The notes under the pieces were generated by a model. It searched no databases, was not told the origin of the DNA, and was given only the letters and a program-made list of their open reading frames with translations. The position numbers and the translations under genes were made by a program. From contig NC_072796.1 in assembly GCF_028583425.1 (NCBI RefSeq), forward strand, positions 130,359,464 through 130,423,463: a stretch of DNA of 64,000 bases. Reading direction: 5' to 3'. Source of the stretch: Eublepharis macularius (lineage: Eukaryota > Chordata > Lepidosauria > Squamata > Eublepharidae). This document shows positions 33,800 to 45,175 of this stretch, piece after piece (positions within the stretch are counted from its first letter, which is position 1; every line of letters begins with the position of its first letter).

Positions 33800-34615
33800 A
33801 TATATTTTATTTTTATTTATTTATTATTTTATCGTATTTGTATTCCGCCCTCCCCACAACCAGGCTCAGGGCGGATAACAGCATTAAGAACATTTAAAAC
33901 ATTCCATATAAAACATTTAAAAGCATCATACAAAAATATAAAAAATAGCAGTACTCTTTTTTCTGATGGTGGCAATACAGTTAATAACAAATAGTGCAAC
34001 AGTACAGTTGAACATAGCAGCAGCTTAAGAACAGTGGTGGGCAGCTTTCACAGGGAGGGGGATAGATGTTGTATCTAGCCAGCGGAGGCCCAGCCTCAGC
34101 CATAAGCCTGGCGGAACAACTCTGTCTTACAGGCCCGGCGGAAAGATAGTAGATCCCGCTGGGCCCTGGTCTTGGTAGACAGAGTGTTCCACCAGGTAGG
34201 AGCCAGGACTGAGAAAGCTCTGGCTCTAGTTGAGGCCAGGCGGGCCTCCTTGGAGCCAGGGACTGATAACAATTTCTTTCCTCCCAATTGGAGCGTCCTC
34301 TGGGGAATATACGGTGAGAGACGGTATCTCAGGTACGCTGGCCCCAGTCCGCACAGGGACTTATAGGTCAATACCAAGAACTTGAACCGGATCCGATACT
34401 CCACTGGCAACCAATGCAGCTCGCGCAATATTGGTGTAATATGCACCCTAGCTGGTGCTTTCATAATGATGTGCGCCGCTGCATTTTGCACCAGCTGTAA
34501 TCTTCGGGTCAGGCTCAAGGGTAGGCCCGCGTAGAGTGAGTTACAGTAATCTAACATAGAGATGACTGTTGCCTGGATCAGTGGATATACTCAAGGTACG
34601 GATCCAATTTAGGAT
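33800..34615 (-). pseudogene. L2/CR1-like LINE: ORF2 C-terminus and 3' UTR
   Basis: A 153-codon minus frame (34557-34096) reads MLDYCNSLYAGLP, RRLQLVQNAAA, VHITPILRELHWLPVEYRI, LVLTYKSLCGLGPAYL, TRARAFSVLAPTWWN and ends FRQAYG. The upstream sequence continues it in frame (IQATVIS). The 3' UTR ends in the cgccctgag...-type motif (plus strand: attccgccctccccac) and an AT-rich tail. One of the best-preserved LINE pieces here, lacking endonuclease and most of the RT. Confidence 0.88.
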
Positions 34616-34726
34616 TTGAGGGAGCTTTTGCAAAAGAAAAAAAAATCTTTAGTAGGCCCATTTATTCCCCAAGTAGCCTAGGAGTCTGGAGATGCTACGC
34701 CTACGGCTATAGCAAGAGGTCTCCTT

Positions 34727-35130
34727 AGGGATCCCAGGTGCCCACCGGCGGAAGGCAATCTCCTGGCGGTTTAACTGCTTGCTGGTGGGAGGTTTTTGAC
34801 CGCCTAGAGATCACCCGCCACTGGCAGGCACCCCAAGAACATGCAGCGTGCGCACGCTCTCAGCGGACACAAAAATGCCACTTTTGGAAGTGACGTCATT
34901 GCACCAGCCGCAGGAGTGATCCCATGCATCATTTGGGGCTGAAATTGGCTCAAAACTGGCCAATTCTCAAAGAATTAGCCCTGTGTAGAGCACAGGAGCA
35001 CTCCCGTGGCTGGCATGATAACATCACTTTCAGGGAGGGAAAGCCCAGAAAATAAACACACAGGAGAAATGAGGTCAGTGCCAGGTACCCTTCCCTCTCA
35101 CTGGGAGAGTATAGAGACCGGGCAACCCTA
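34727..35130. mobile_element. hAT-like MITE, TAGGG...CCCTA family (404 bp)
   Basis: Ends TAGGGATCCCAGG and CCGGGCAACCCTA; flanking octamers ggtctcct (34719-34726) and ggcctcct (35131-35138) match at seven of eight. Confidence 0.85.
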
Positions 35131-35504
35131 GGCCTCCTCGCATCTCAACTCACTACCTGTTGGCACCTCAGGTACGAGGGGAGAGGGGGGGAGCAGCACA
35201 TGTCAGAGTCGCGCTGGCATGCTTATTTCACTTCTGATAAAAACAGAAGTGACATAGTGGATGCTCTAGCATTTTACAAAACAAACCCTCTATGATAAAA
35301 CCATAGAATTTCTGTGAATGAATCTAAAGACATCACTTCCTGTTTTTACCAGAAGTGACATCAGTGACCCCCCCTCCCCCTGTTCCTCCCGGATGGCCAT
35401 TTGTGGCCTGGCAACTTTACAAGGCTCTACTGTGCAGTTTGAAGAACACCTGAGAATCCTCTGCCCACATGGCCTACGCAAGCCCAACCTACACAACATG
35501 TCCT

Positions 35505-35640
35505 ACACAAGCATCTGACGAAGAGAACTGTGATTCTCGAAAGCTTACGCTACAGTAAAGTTGGTTAATCTTAAAGGTGCTACTGGACTCTTTTCGATTT
35601 TGCTACTACAGACTAACGCGGCTAACTCCTCTGGATCTAC
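35505..35640 (+). repeat. Interspersed repeat with the best-preserved CTGACGA...GAAA core
   Basis: gcatctgacgaagagaactg, tgattctcgaaagcttacg, gttggttaatcttaaagg, tgctactggactc, cagactaacgcggctaac. Within it, GAGAA (35523-35527) pairs with TTCTC (35534-35538) between CTGACGA and GAAA. Confidence 0.75.
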
Positions 35641-35751
35641 AAGCCCAACCATTGGCTAAATACCATTTTGATCTGACAGTTATCCAAATTTGGCATCTGT
35701 TGTTTTTCACTTGAAGGCAATATGAAGCCTGGATACTATAACCGAGTCCCT

Positions 35752-36773
35752 TTTCGCACTTACGGTTTAAACCGCCATTTATGAGCATTCATCCCGATCG
35801 CAGTGGCTTCGGCATTGCACCTGTTCATTTCACACTGTCCACTGCAATTTCGATTTGGTGTCTGTGCTTCATTTCAAAACCTTGGTGCAATTTTGGGCTT
35901 TTGGGGCCTTGCAATTCACGTCACACTTTTTTTAAAAAAATTCAGCATGCGTAGTAACGTTGCAGTGTTGGAACCCTTCCCCCCTTTTTGCTGATTGGGC
36001 TGTCCCCTGCCCACCAGAGAGGCAATTGGTGGCAGAGTTCTGGGGGAAAACATGTACCACTCTCATTTTTTTAAATCAAGCCAGGAAAGGGTTAAAATGC
36101 TGCCGATTAATCTCCTCCCAGGAAACAGATGCTTGTTTCCAAAGGGCTGTGAAAAATGCTTGGGGTTTTTCCCCGTCTTTGGCAAAGTCTGAAACATGCC
36201 TGGGAGGAAGGAGAAAGCAGCTATTTAACACTTTCCTTGATTTTAAAGCCAGGAAGAAAGTGCAGGAACATTACAACATTGCAACCCATTCTTGTCTTTA
36301 AAAAAAAAAAGAATGTGTGTGCATACCCTAAGGGAGGAAGGAGAAAGCAGCTATTTAACACTTTCCTTGATTTTAAAGCTAGCAGGGAATTAGCAGCAAG
36401 CTTAGGAATCATCCCTGGCTTTTGAAAAAAAATAAAACAGCATGCATACCGGGAGGAAGGAAACCAACGAAGAAGCAGCCTTATGACCCTCAGCTCGCTT
36501 TACTAAAAAAAATGGTGGACAAGGAGTTCAGAGAGCTGAGGAGGGTGGGAGTGGTTAATTCTGCACAAACCAATCAGCTCCCAGGGAAACGGAGAGGGGG
36601 GAGAGAGAAGCAAAAAGGAGGCAAAAGTGTTCACATTAGCAAAATGCGGGCCAGCTGCCAGTCGGCAGCGAACTTAAAAAAACATCGGGGTATGTCCACA
36701 GGGGGAAAAATCGGGGATACAGCGGACAAAAAGCGGGACTGCATCCCATGACTGCTTTTAAGTGTGAAAACCT
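35752..36773. mobile_element. Candidate non-autonomous transposon of about 1 kb
   Basis: The ends ccttttcgcacttacgg and cttttaagtgtgaaaac are imperfect inverted repeats. A 49-bp segment occurs twice inside, at 36202-36250 and 36332-36380, exactly 130 bp apart, and its first ten bases a third time near 36451. No TSD could be fixed; no domain in its short frames. Confidence 0.4.
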
Positions 36774-36892
36774 TGCAAACATGGTATGTGGAACAGGTAC
36801 AAACGCGCTCTAAAAACCGAGTGCAAAATGTAGTGGAAAGGATATCCAAATTCTCCACACTATGATTTCTCCCAGAGTTGGCAACTGTAGCA

Positions 36893-37110
36893 TTGCTAGG
36901 GTTCTCGGCTCTAGGTTGGGAAATTTGGGGAGATTTGGGGAGTGGCTCCTGGAGAGGGTGGGGTTTGGGGAGAGGACAGTCCTCAGCAGGGTATAATGCC
37001 ATAGAGTCCATACTCCAAAGCAGCCGTTTTCTCCAGAGAAACTGATCTCTGTGGCCTGGAAATCAGCTGTAATTCTGGGAGATCTCCAGCTACCACCTAG
37101 AGGACGCCGG
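36893..37110 (+). mobile_element. hAT-like MITE, TAGGGTTGCCA family, diverged
   Basis: tctaggttgggaaatttggg, tcctcagcagggtataatgcc, atagagtccatactccaaagc, ttctccagagaaactgatctc, gggagatctccagctacc. The terminal repeats are decayed. Confidence 0.6.
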
Positions 37111-37119
37111 ATTTGACTG

Positions 37120-37560
37120 TGTTGACTGTATTTTTGATGGTGCTGTAAATTGTATACTATTAATTAATTTTGCTGTATGGTGGTAGCATCTTGCCCCTGA
37201 AGAGGTTGTCGAGACAAAACAGCGGATTCAAGCCGGCGCTGCGTGTAGGGCAGTGCGGGTCTGCTTTGTGCACGCCGTCTTCACCAGCTCCTCCTGAAAT
37301 AGAATACGCAATTCATTATACTGAATATTTATGTGACTGACTACTTACCTAACTGGAAGCTTACCTGTGGGATGACTTCTTGTTTTGTTGCACCAATGTA
37401 TGTATTTATCGGATGGTTCTTTATATATATTGACTTTTCTGTATATTTCTGATTTGAGTTGAATTTTTTGTAATACAATATGTAGGATTGACTTCATTAT
37501 ATTTCTTGATCTGTATTATACCCCACTCGTGTGGTTTCACCCTTTATATCTTACTCTCAG
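37120..37560 (+). repeat. Unclassified retroelement 3'-like segment with CTGAAGA motif
   Basis: cttgcccctgaagaggttg, tcgagacaaaacagcgg and gccggcgctgcgtg precede an AT-rich stretch (37300-37560). The layout recalls 3' regions of Penelope-like elements, but no coding segment supports this. Confidence 0.3.
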
Positions 37561-38380
37561 ACAACAGGGCTATCGTGCATATATGGAGGATCAGAGGTAG
37601 CGTATGAACCTGACCTGGATGGTTGGCAGGTTTGGGAAGGGGCTTATCCTTAGGCCATATGTGGGTAAATCCACAATGCCGTAAGTTATGAGATTAGCAT
37701 GTGTGGTAAAGTAATTAATTGTACAGGAGATTCTGGAATTAAGCCTTGAAGAACCTATCCGTGGCAAACGCTTCGGTGCCCTCTTTGTGAGTCTCTTTAG
37801 GGATAGCTTTCTGTTGTGGGCCGTTAAATAGCAAAGGCAATATGGAGAAAGACAATTTGTACTGTTGACCAGTCAGGACTCGATTTATCCAGGGGAGGGA
37901 CCCACATATAAATGAGCTGATCGCTGCCCTCAAGACAGAATTTAGATGGAGGTTGAGGTCAAAGTCTTTTGCATATGTATCATGCTCTGCAAAGCAGGTT
38001 CATTATCTTTGCAATAATGTTCCACATTTCTCTGAGCAAGTCTACCTGCTCATTTTCCCCCTCCAGATCTGAGAGAGGCAGAAGAGGCACCATCGGAAAG
38101 CTGGGAGAGACAGCAAGGTAATACATTTCATTTGGGGAACCTCAAATGGCAGCAAGACTCCCTTTTCCCTCAACAGTCCCATTCTCTCAATGCAAGATTA
38201 AAGCCACTCTCTCCCCTATTTGCATGTTTGAACATTCCAACTTCATAAAAGCCCCCTTAGTTACCCGGAAAATCCTCCAGTATTGCCCTAACCAGTACTG
38301 TTATTGTTGGTCAGCCGTGGGATTTATCTGGTTCTGCAGCTCGCTCAGCAGTGCCAGCCTAAGGGCCTCTCTAGATGTGC

Positions 38381-38589
38381 TAGGGTTGCCAGCCTCCAGG
38401 TGGTGGCTGGAGATCTCCCGGAATTCCAACTGATCAGAAATCAGTTCCCCTGGAGAAACTGTCTGCTTTGGAGGTGGCCTCTGTGGCATTATACCATTCT
38501 GAGGTCCCTCCCCTTCCCAAACCCCACCCTCTCCAGGCTCCCCGCCCCCAAATCTCCAGGTATTTCCCAGCCTGGACCTGGCAACCCTA
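38381..38589. mobile_element. hAT-like MITE, TAGGGTTGCCA family, complete (209 bp)
   Basis: Ends TAGGGTTGCCAGCCTCC and ACCTGGCAACCCTA; flanking octamers agatgtgc (38373-38380) and agacgtgc (38590-38597) differ at one base (C/T, a CpG site). Inside: gagatctcccggaattcc and cctctgtggcattataccat. Confidence 0.9.
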
Positions 38590-38663
38590 AGACGTGCAGA
38601 TTTTTTAAGAGTTTGGTCTGGGTCCCCCAGTCCAAACTTGGGTTTCCACAGCCATGAAAAGAA

Positions 38664-38860
38664 ATGAAATTGTGACTTCAAATCATAGCTGACTTATGAT
38701 GACCCCTGGTGGGGTTTTCAGGGCAAGAGACTAACAGAGGCTGTTTGCCATTGCCTGTCTCTGCAACCTTCGTCTTCCCTGAAGGTCTCCCATCCAACTA
38801 CTAACCGGGGCTGACCCTGCTTAGCTTCTGAGATCTGAGGAGGTCGGGCTCTCCTGGGCT
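38664..38860 (-). repeat. 5S rRNA-derived SINE, antisense
   Basis: tgacttcaaatcatagctg, tgatgacccctggtggggt, ggctgtttgccattgcctg, gaaggtctcccatccaac, gcttagcttctgagatctg. Confidence 0.87.
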
Positions 38861-38879
38861 ACAGTAAATGGCTGTTAAA

Positions 38880-40930
38880 AAATAAAGCCCAAACGGCCCC
38901 AGAATATCAGCATGAGGGGAAGCAAGGGCTCCTCTCTCTCCTCAAGCTGTTTCCCTGTATCACAATAGCACAAAGAGAGTTTCCCCACTCCCTGTTTTTA
39001 CTGCTCCATGTGCAGAGAATACTCCACGTGGAACAGAAAAAACAGGGGAAACACCTCTCTCCCCTGCAATTTTGACCTGTTTAGCTTGTTCCTGAGATCT
39101 TTTCCACAGAACGGTTCATGTCTTGGGGGGGATAGGGTTCAGAAATATCAGCTTTTTGTCATAATATTAACTGGAAAGTCACTGAGATCATAAACTAGGC
39201 AAAACTGATGTGATCAGCATTTTCTGGGTGTTCCGATAGTGGGCCAAATATTCCTTCGGACAGAAAAGCTGTATTGTTCGTGTCGTCTGCATGCATTCGG
39301 TGTTAACCTCGGTTGGATTTGTGCATGGAGCAATGAACTTGTGAGAAACTGTGAACTGCTTCTTCAACCAAACGGAGAGCGCTGAGGTTATTTGTGAAAA
39401 AACAAAGAGGGCTTTTGGTAGTCTAGGTCAGCCATTTCCCTCCCAATTGAACGGCCATTATGGCCTGAGAAATAAGCACCACACAATGTTTAGAGAACAG
39501 TCTGTCCCACAGCACAGTAGATGTACATCTTTCCTTGTTTCTTCCTGTGACTTTCAGCACAGAACTGCTAATGCCTCTATGAGATTTCACACCCTTCCCA
39601 CTCGCCCACCTTGCTGTCTCCAGCAGTCAAGTTTTTTCAGGAGGTGTTAATACATTTTTGCAGTCAAGCGGAACTTCAACAGGACTGAGCTACTGACACA
39701 AAGGGTTAAATCTGCATCTCTGTCAGATGCGTTTTTGCTTTTTGAACAGGCACAAGTTTACTGAGTTGAGCCAGTGCTGGAGAAAAGCAAGCGAAACAAA
39801 GATGTTTGGAAAGAAATCCTTCCCAATCCAAAAGGAAATAAAGAACAAGAGAAGAAATGCAAACATCACTTGAGCAGCCAAAGCACGAGGAATCAACACC
39901 GGGCCCTGAACAGTGTTTTCATAATTCTCCTCTGCAATCTCACGGTCAAATATTTGCAGGTATATTCAATCAAGGTCTGCCGAATATTCAACAAATACTG
40001 GATACTGGCACGGAATATTTGATTGTAGTGTTTGTAAATCAACTGTGTTTGATATCTGCTGCGCAACAAAAATGGGCATTTGGAATCTCAGTAATCAGAA
40101 TCAAAGCTCAATATGTCCTGTGGATTAACCTCTAGGACAGCTAATTCAGATCCCAGACTTGCAGTTCCAAATGAATTAGGCCAAATTTGACTATTTTATT
40201 GATGGCGCTAAAAGATCTGTGGCTGCATTCTTTGTGCTCTTTTCTTGCACCATCTGGTATTCCCATTCCCCAGGGATGGTGAGTGACAGGAAAGGAGCAA
40301 TGAGACAAGAGATGGACTCAGCAGACATGTGCCTGACAGGCACAATGTCCAACCAGAACAATTATCCTATGTTTCCACCATACAATATAATTTCTATGTA
40401 CAGCATTTCTCCAACTCTCCATGCAGGCTTGCTGGAGTGGGGAGGGCCTTCAGGTTAAATTGCTAGGGGAGCTCTTTGCTAGAGCCATTCCAGCTGATTG
40501 CAAGAGGAGGAAAATGTTTTGATTATATCCACGGGTTAAGCAGGGAGAAGAGAGAGGCAGTCCGCCTGCCAAAGTGTGAAATACCAAGCATTGAATGATT
40601 CAAAGCATGTGCTCTCCCACTGTACTAATGGGACAATCATTTGGTTAGGCCAGGTCTGCAAGGCTGAGCGTTTGCCAAGGCTTATGGTCCAGCAGAGGTC
40701 CCACCAGCAATAGGAGACAGGTGGGATATTCCCCCCGCAAAGTTGCTGCAAAGTCTTGGGAGTTTGGAGGGCAATCTTCCATGTCACACTGAGAACAGTG
40801 CAAGAAGGAGGGTGTGTGGCTTTCTCATGCTCCTAATTCCAGACGGATAGTCTCATACACAGCAGCTGCAGGGAACCACATTGTAAAGGGGCCCAATTTG
40901 ACTCCAGACTGCAATACGGGAGGAGGAGGA
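38880..40930. other. Intergenic stretch without recognised repeats
   Basis: About 2 kb with no SINE, MITE or LINE landmark and no convincing frame (longest about 99 codons, no domain). It is a candidate for older or conserved noncoding sequence. Confidence 0.4.
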
Positions 40931-41029
40931 ACCTGAGGCACCATCGTGTTACGTTTGAAGCTGCACATGGAGCAATATCCCAGTCCTCAGATGGTGGCCA
41001 GTCCTGCTCTAGGCTACTCTTTATGCCAC

Positions 41030-41235
41030 TTAACAACCTTGTTATGTTCAATGGCGACGAGGCTACTATATGCTCAAAAATGGAAGAATTCGATATTGCC
41101 CACAATAGAGGAACGGACTGTCAAGATAATGGAGTTAGTTGAGATGGCTAAAGTTACTGCTTTGATTAGAGAGAAGACATTATCTGTATTTATTAAAAAA
41201 TTGGAAACCGCTTATTGACTTTTTGTGCGAAACTG
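41030..41235 (+). pseudogene. L1 LINE ORF2 C-terminal fragment
   Basis: The frame reads RLLYAQKWKNSILPTIEE, then ELVEMAKVTALIREK and FIKK; a shift leads to WKPLIDFLCE at 41200-41230. The AQ-WK-PT-EEW-type layout and closing FIKKWKP are those of vertebrate L1 ORF2 ends. The 5' part is absent. Confidence 0.75.
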
Positions 41236-41258
41236 AAAAAAATGAACTGATGATTTGT

Positions 41259-41525
41259 GCAAGAGTCTAGTAGCACTGATAAGGCTAACAAAATTTGTGG
41301 TAGGGTATGAGCTTTCATGAGCCACAGCTCACTTCTTCAGGTACAGCTAGAATGTGAGTCCATCAAGATAAAAGGACAGACGGACTCACATTCTAGCTAT
41401 ATCTGAAGAAGTGAGCTGTGGCTCACGAGAGTTCATACCTACCACAAATGTCGTTAGTCGTATAGGCGCTACTGGACTCTTGCTCTTTTCTACTGCTAGA
41501 GACAGACTAACACAGCTGCCCATCT
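41259..41525. repeat. Inverted pair of ACTTCTTCAG-family repeats
   Basis: The left arm (about 41259-41361) and right arm (about 41380-41488) are complementary over about 100 bases with a few mismatches, around a spacer of about 20 bases. Each arm includes ctgaagaagtgagctgtgg. After the right arm follows gacagactaacacagctgcc, typical of the family 3' end. Confidence 0.85.
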
Positions 41526-41723
41526 TGATCTGTCTCTGATTATTTGTGGCTTTGAAGAGTAGGAGGAAAAATTAGAAGGGCCATTACATGTCTTTACCCT
41601 TGTGCAAAATTGCACAAAACTCATGGAACAACGGTTTCTTAATGGTGCAATTTCCGACGTCACCCCATCATGACTCCATTTCGTGGCACGATGATGTCAG
41701 AAATCTCACCATGAAGACGCCAT

Positions 41724-42182
41724 GCATCTATTTATTTATTTATTTATTTTATATTTGATTTATATTCCGCCCTTCCCACATCAGCGGGCTCAGGGCGGAT
41801 GACATCATACATTATAAAAAACGTGAACATTTCAGCTTTAAAACCAATAGACAATAATATATAATTTAAAATCTAAAATACTGAGTACAAAAAGCAGCAG
41901 AACGGAAACAATGCATATAATCCATCATCCAGCCACCCCTAAAAGAATATCACAAAGGCTCGGGTGGTAGCTGTTTCCTGATAGGGAGGGGCGATCCCCT
42001 CTATTCAACCAGTGGGGGGCCCTGCCCAGCATCAACCATACGCCTGGCGGAACAGCTCTGTCTTACAGGCCCGGCGAAAGGATAGCAAGTCCTGCCGGGC
42101 CCTGGTCTCATCAGGCAGAGCGTTCTACCAGGTTGGAGCCAGGACCGAAAAGGCCCTGGCTCTGGTCGACGCTAGGCAGGCG
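41724..42182 (-). pseudogene. L2/CR1-like LINE 3' end
   Basis: Antisense tatattccgcccttcccac, ggctcagggcggatgac, gcctggcggaacagctctg and cttacaggcccggcg align with the element at 33800-34615. It ends around 42182, so most of the coding part is missing. A (TTTA)n run marks its tail at 41728-41750. Confidence 0.8.
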
Positions 42183-42346
42183 TGAGTTTTGTGCGAGTTC
42201 TGTGAGTTTTGTGCGATTTTGCATGAGGGTAAAGATGTGTGCAAGTGGCCAAGCTTTATTTTGATAATAAGAGTACAAGTGTAAATTTAGTAATTATGCT
42301 GATATTTGTTGTGGAGAAAATCAAATATTTTTCCTACAATTTCTTT

Positions 42347-42388
42347 TCCTTCCTTCCTTCCTTCCTTCCTTCCTTCCTTCCTTCCTTC
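42347..42388 (+). repeat. (TTCC)n microsatellite
   Basis: About ten uninterrupted TTCC units. Confidence 0.95.
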
Positions 42389-42524
42389 TGATTCCTGTTT
42401 TTTCTTATTTTTTAAAAAATTGTATCTGTTTTAAAAAACTTTCAATAAAATTTATGTATATGAACCTCGTCATGTTCAACCTCAGAGCAGCAGCACGGGG
42501 TGGTTAAAATGAGGACTATTTTAG

Positions 42525-42670
42525 TACCTTTATTTGGTACTTTTCTGTCCTGCCATTTCTCCAAGGAGCTCAGGGTGGGACACATCATTCTCTCACCCTC
42601 CATGCCCCCCCTCACAACAACCCTGCAAAGTAGGTTATGTTGACTAGCTAGAGGTCACTCAGAAAGATTG
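42525..42670 (-). repeat. Family A SINE fragment, antisense
   Basis: aaggagctcagggtgggac, ctcacaacaaccctgcaaag, taggttatgttgactagc and aggtcactcagaaag follow the reversed family A body. Confidence 0.55.
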
Positions 42671-43016
42671 TGGCCTGTGACGGTGCTGTTTGTTCGTCTT
42701 TGCAGAAGGAAAGGCACAAACTGTACCAGATTCCTCACTGCATCCAGGGAAGTGCAATAAAACGGGCTTCGATACTTAGATCAGAAGAGGCGCCTGTGGC
42801 ACAGCATGAGAGCCTGGAAACAAGGCCGCCTCAGAGGGGTTTCTCTGCCGCCTCTGTCACCTTCTGGTACACAAGGCTTAGAATGGCAAGAGGGAAAACA
42901 GCGTAGGAGGCAAGAGGAATGTCTCAAGCAGGAAGGCAGCTTCTCTGATCTTCCTGAGAGAAACCTTTCCCTTGTGTGGCAACTTCTTGCCCTCTCTTAT
43001 GCACAGGCAAATAGCC

Positions 43017-43210
43017 CAGGTGAGCCAGATCTCATCAGATCTCAGAAGCTAAGCAGGGTCAGCCTTGGTGAGTAATTGGATGGGAGACCTCCAGCGAAGG
43101 CCAGGGTTGCAGAGGCAGGCAATGGCAAACCACTTTTGTTAGTCTCTTGCCATGAAAACTCCCCCGGGGTCACCATAAATCAGCTATGACTTGAGGGCAC
43201 TCTCCGCCTC
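43017..43210 (+). repeat. 5S rRNA-derived SINE, complete
   Basis: Head gagccagatctcatcagatc, tcagaagctaagcagggtc, ggatgggagacctcc; body ggcaatggcaaaccactttt, ggggtcaccataaatcagc; end gacttgagggcactctccgcc. The fullest 5S-like head in the window. Confidence 0.9.
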
Positions 43211-43235
43211 CTCATACACAAGCAAGCAGCATTAG

Positions 43236-43808
43236 ATTCTTGTGGGATTGCCAATTTTGGATTGTGAAATTCCTGGAGATTTGAGTGTAGAACCTGGGGC
43301 ATCACTTGGGGAGGGGTATAATGTCGTAAAGTCCAGCCTCCTAATAGGGTTGCCAGGTCCCTATGCCCTCCCAATGGGAGGGGGGATCTGGCGCTTACCT
43401 CATGCCATCCGCGTGCTGTCCTTTGCTTCCGGCGCTTGCATGATGACGTCACTTCTGGGAAGTGACATCATCTTGCTGGTCACGGGTGTACTCCCACGCT
43501 TTGTACGGGATTAATTCTGGTCCATTTGGGGCCTAATTTGGCCCCGACAAAGTGCAGGAGCATGCCTGTAGCCGACACAATGACAACACTTCAGGAAGTG
43601 ACATCGTCATGCCCCAGTGGGAGCACGCCTGGTGCACAGTTTCCAAGTTGCCTGATGGTGGTGGGCAATCTCCAGGGGGCTTGCCATTTGAGCAAACCAC
43701 TGGGAGATTTCCCACCATCAGCGCGCAACTGGGAACCCTACCTCCAAAGATGGTGTTTTCTCCAGGGGAAATGATCTCTGTCATCTGGAGATCAGTTGTA
43801 ATGCCAGC
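43236..43808 (+). mobile_element. hAT-like MITE (TTGCCAA family) split by another hAT-like MITE
   Basis: Left part gattgccaattttggattg, ttcctggagatttgagtg, gtataatgtcgtaaagtcc; right part from 43741: cctccaaagatggtgttttc, gggaaatgatctctgtc. The insertion is 43345-43740. Confidence 0.8.
43345..43740. mobile_element. Nested hAT-like MITE, TAGGGTTGCCAGGT family (396 bp)
   Basis: Ends TAGGGTTGCCAGG and CTGGGAACCCTA; flanking octamers cctcctaa (43337-43344) and cctccaaa (43741-43748) match at seven of eight. Removal restores the host MITE motif agtccagcctccaaag. Confidence 0.88.
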
Positions 43809-44159
43809 CTAGACCTTGCCATGGGGCTGCTGAGGGGCCAGTTCTTTGGTTCTGTGCCCACGGAAGCAAAGTGTGCGTGGAGGGGGATTTACAATCTGTA
43901 TGGATATTTTACAAACATCTGGTGCAAAGACCAATGTAATTCTTAACACTATACCGTCCACCTTTCCACACAGGAAAACAGACTTTATTTGTTATCTGCG
44001 CGTACCGCTTTTCTCACAAATTGTCTCCCAAAGGGATTATCAAGAAGCGGGCAGATCCTGCTCTTTGGGTGACAATGGTAAGATGTACAGGGGAAGGAGA
44101 GGGGAGAGGAATCAGTTTGAGCAGCACGCATTTAGACTGAGAAGCAAGCAGCTGCCTCT

Positions 44160-45175
44160 GTCATAGCACAACACTTGGCTTGCAGCTGCCCAACACTCCC
44201 GCTCCACCCCATGGCAGCCATTTCGTTTGTTTTGTGATTGCCCTCATTCCTGTAGCAGCCATTTTGTTTGTTTTGTGATCTCCCTCATTCCTATGGCAGC
44301 CATTTTGTGGGGGTCCCTTTTTCAAAATTCCAACAGGGCTCACAGGCACAATAAGGCTGGGAACACCTGGGCTGAATCCACACTGTCTTACCTTTCGCTT
44401 TTCTCTCGCAATGATTGTGTTATTTTCTATTCTACAATCACCCAGTGGTCGTTCACACTCCTGCCCAAATAGCGACTGCATGGCACTATCATTTGTGCAC
44501 ATTACTGTGAGAAATGAGGGATATAGGGTGGAGCGAGACCGAGCTTCACCAATGATGAGGCAACGCTGCCTCCTCACCCCTTCTTCTCCCGCCGCTGCCT
44601 CCTCCCAACCGGTTCTAAACTTCCAACTTCTCCCCAGCGATCCAACATGGCAGGGAGAAGGGAAGAGTGAGGGGCACAGGCTGAGGAGGGGAGGGCGGTG
44701 CTGGAAGCTCCGCCGCTGGCCGGGGCACTCAGTTGAGCGCTCAGCCAAGGGGCCCATCCGCACCGCCACCGCCTTTGCCCTCCTTTCCCTACACCTACTC
44801 CTCTACTTGAGGACAGATGGACAGTGTTGCACAATGGCATTTCCCCAACTCTCTGCTCCAAAATATTCCCACCCCCATACCTTCTGGCAACCCTCGATCA
44901 AAGTGACAGGCCTGTCCTACAGCACTTATGCCTCTGGCCAGTGGTAGAGGTTGGAGAGTTGTTCCACTCCTTTCCGCAGCTTCAGGACAACTGGCCAATG
45001 GTTCAGAGTTCTTTCAAGCAAACAGGGAAGAAGGTTTTTTCATGGTCAGTGGTTGAAGCTAGACAGTGTTTGCCTTTCTCTGGTGTGCCTTTACACACCA
45101 GAATTAGTCTCTCTTCTTGTCTAGTCTGGTTCAGTGGGAAATCACAATAATCTCTCTTTTCATTCTGGTCTAAAG
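44160..45175. other. GC-rich intergenic stretch with repeat fragments
   Basis: Positions 44210-44350 hold three direct copies of atggcagccatttt (variants), each before tttgtgatt/ctccctcattcc. 44560-44780 is GC-rich. Frames of 202 and 178 codons on opposite strands overlap and show no domain. Confidence 0.4.

Noticed and set aside
37190..37225. A further hammerhead core (CTGAAGAG, TTGTC/GACAA, AAAAC)
   Set aside because: The hairpin leaves too small a loop unless opened, and GAAA is replaced by AAAA; kept only as a weak resemblance.
44161..44769. A 202-codon minus-strand frame
   Set aside because: It overlaps a 178-codon frame on the other strand, begins in a repeated atggcagccatttt segment and has no recognisable domain.
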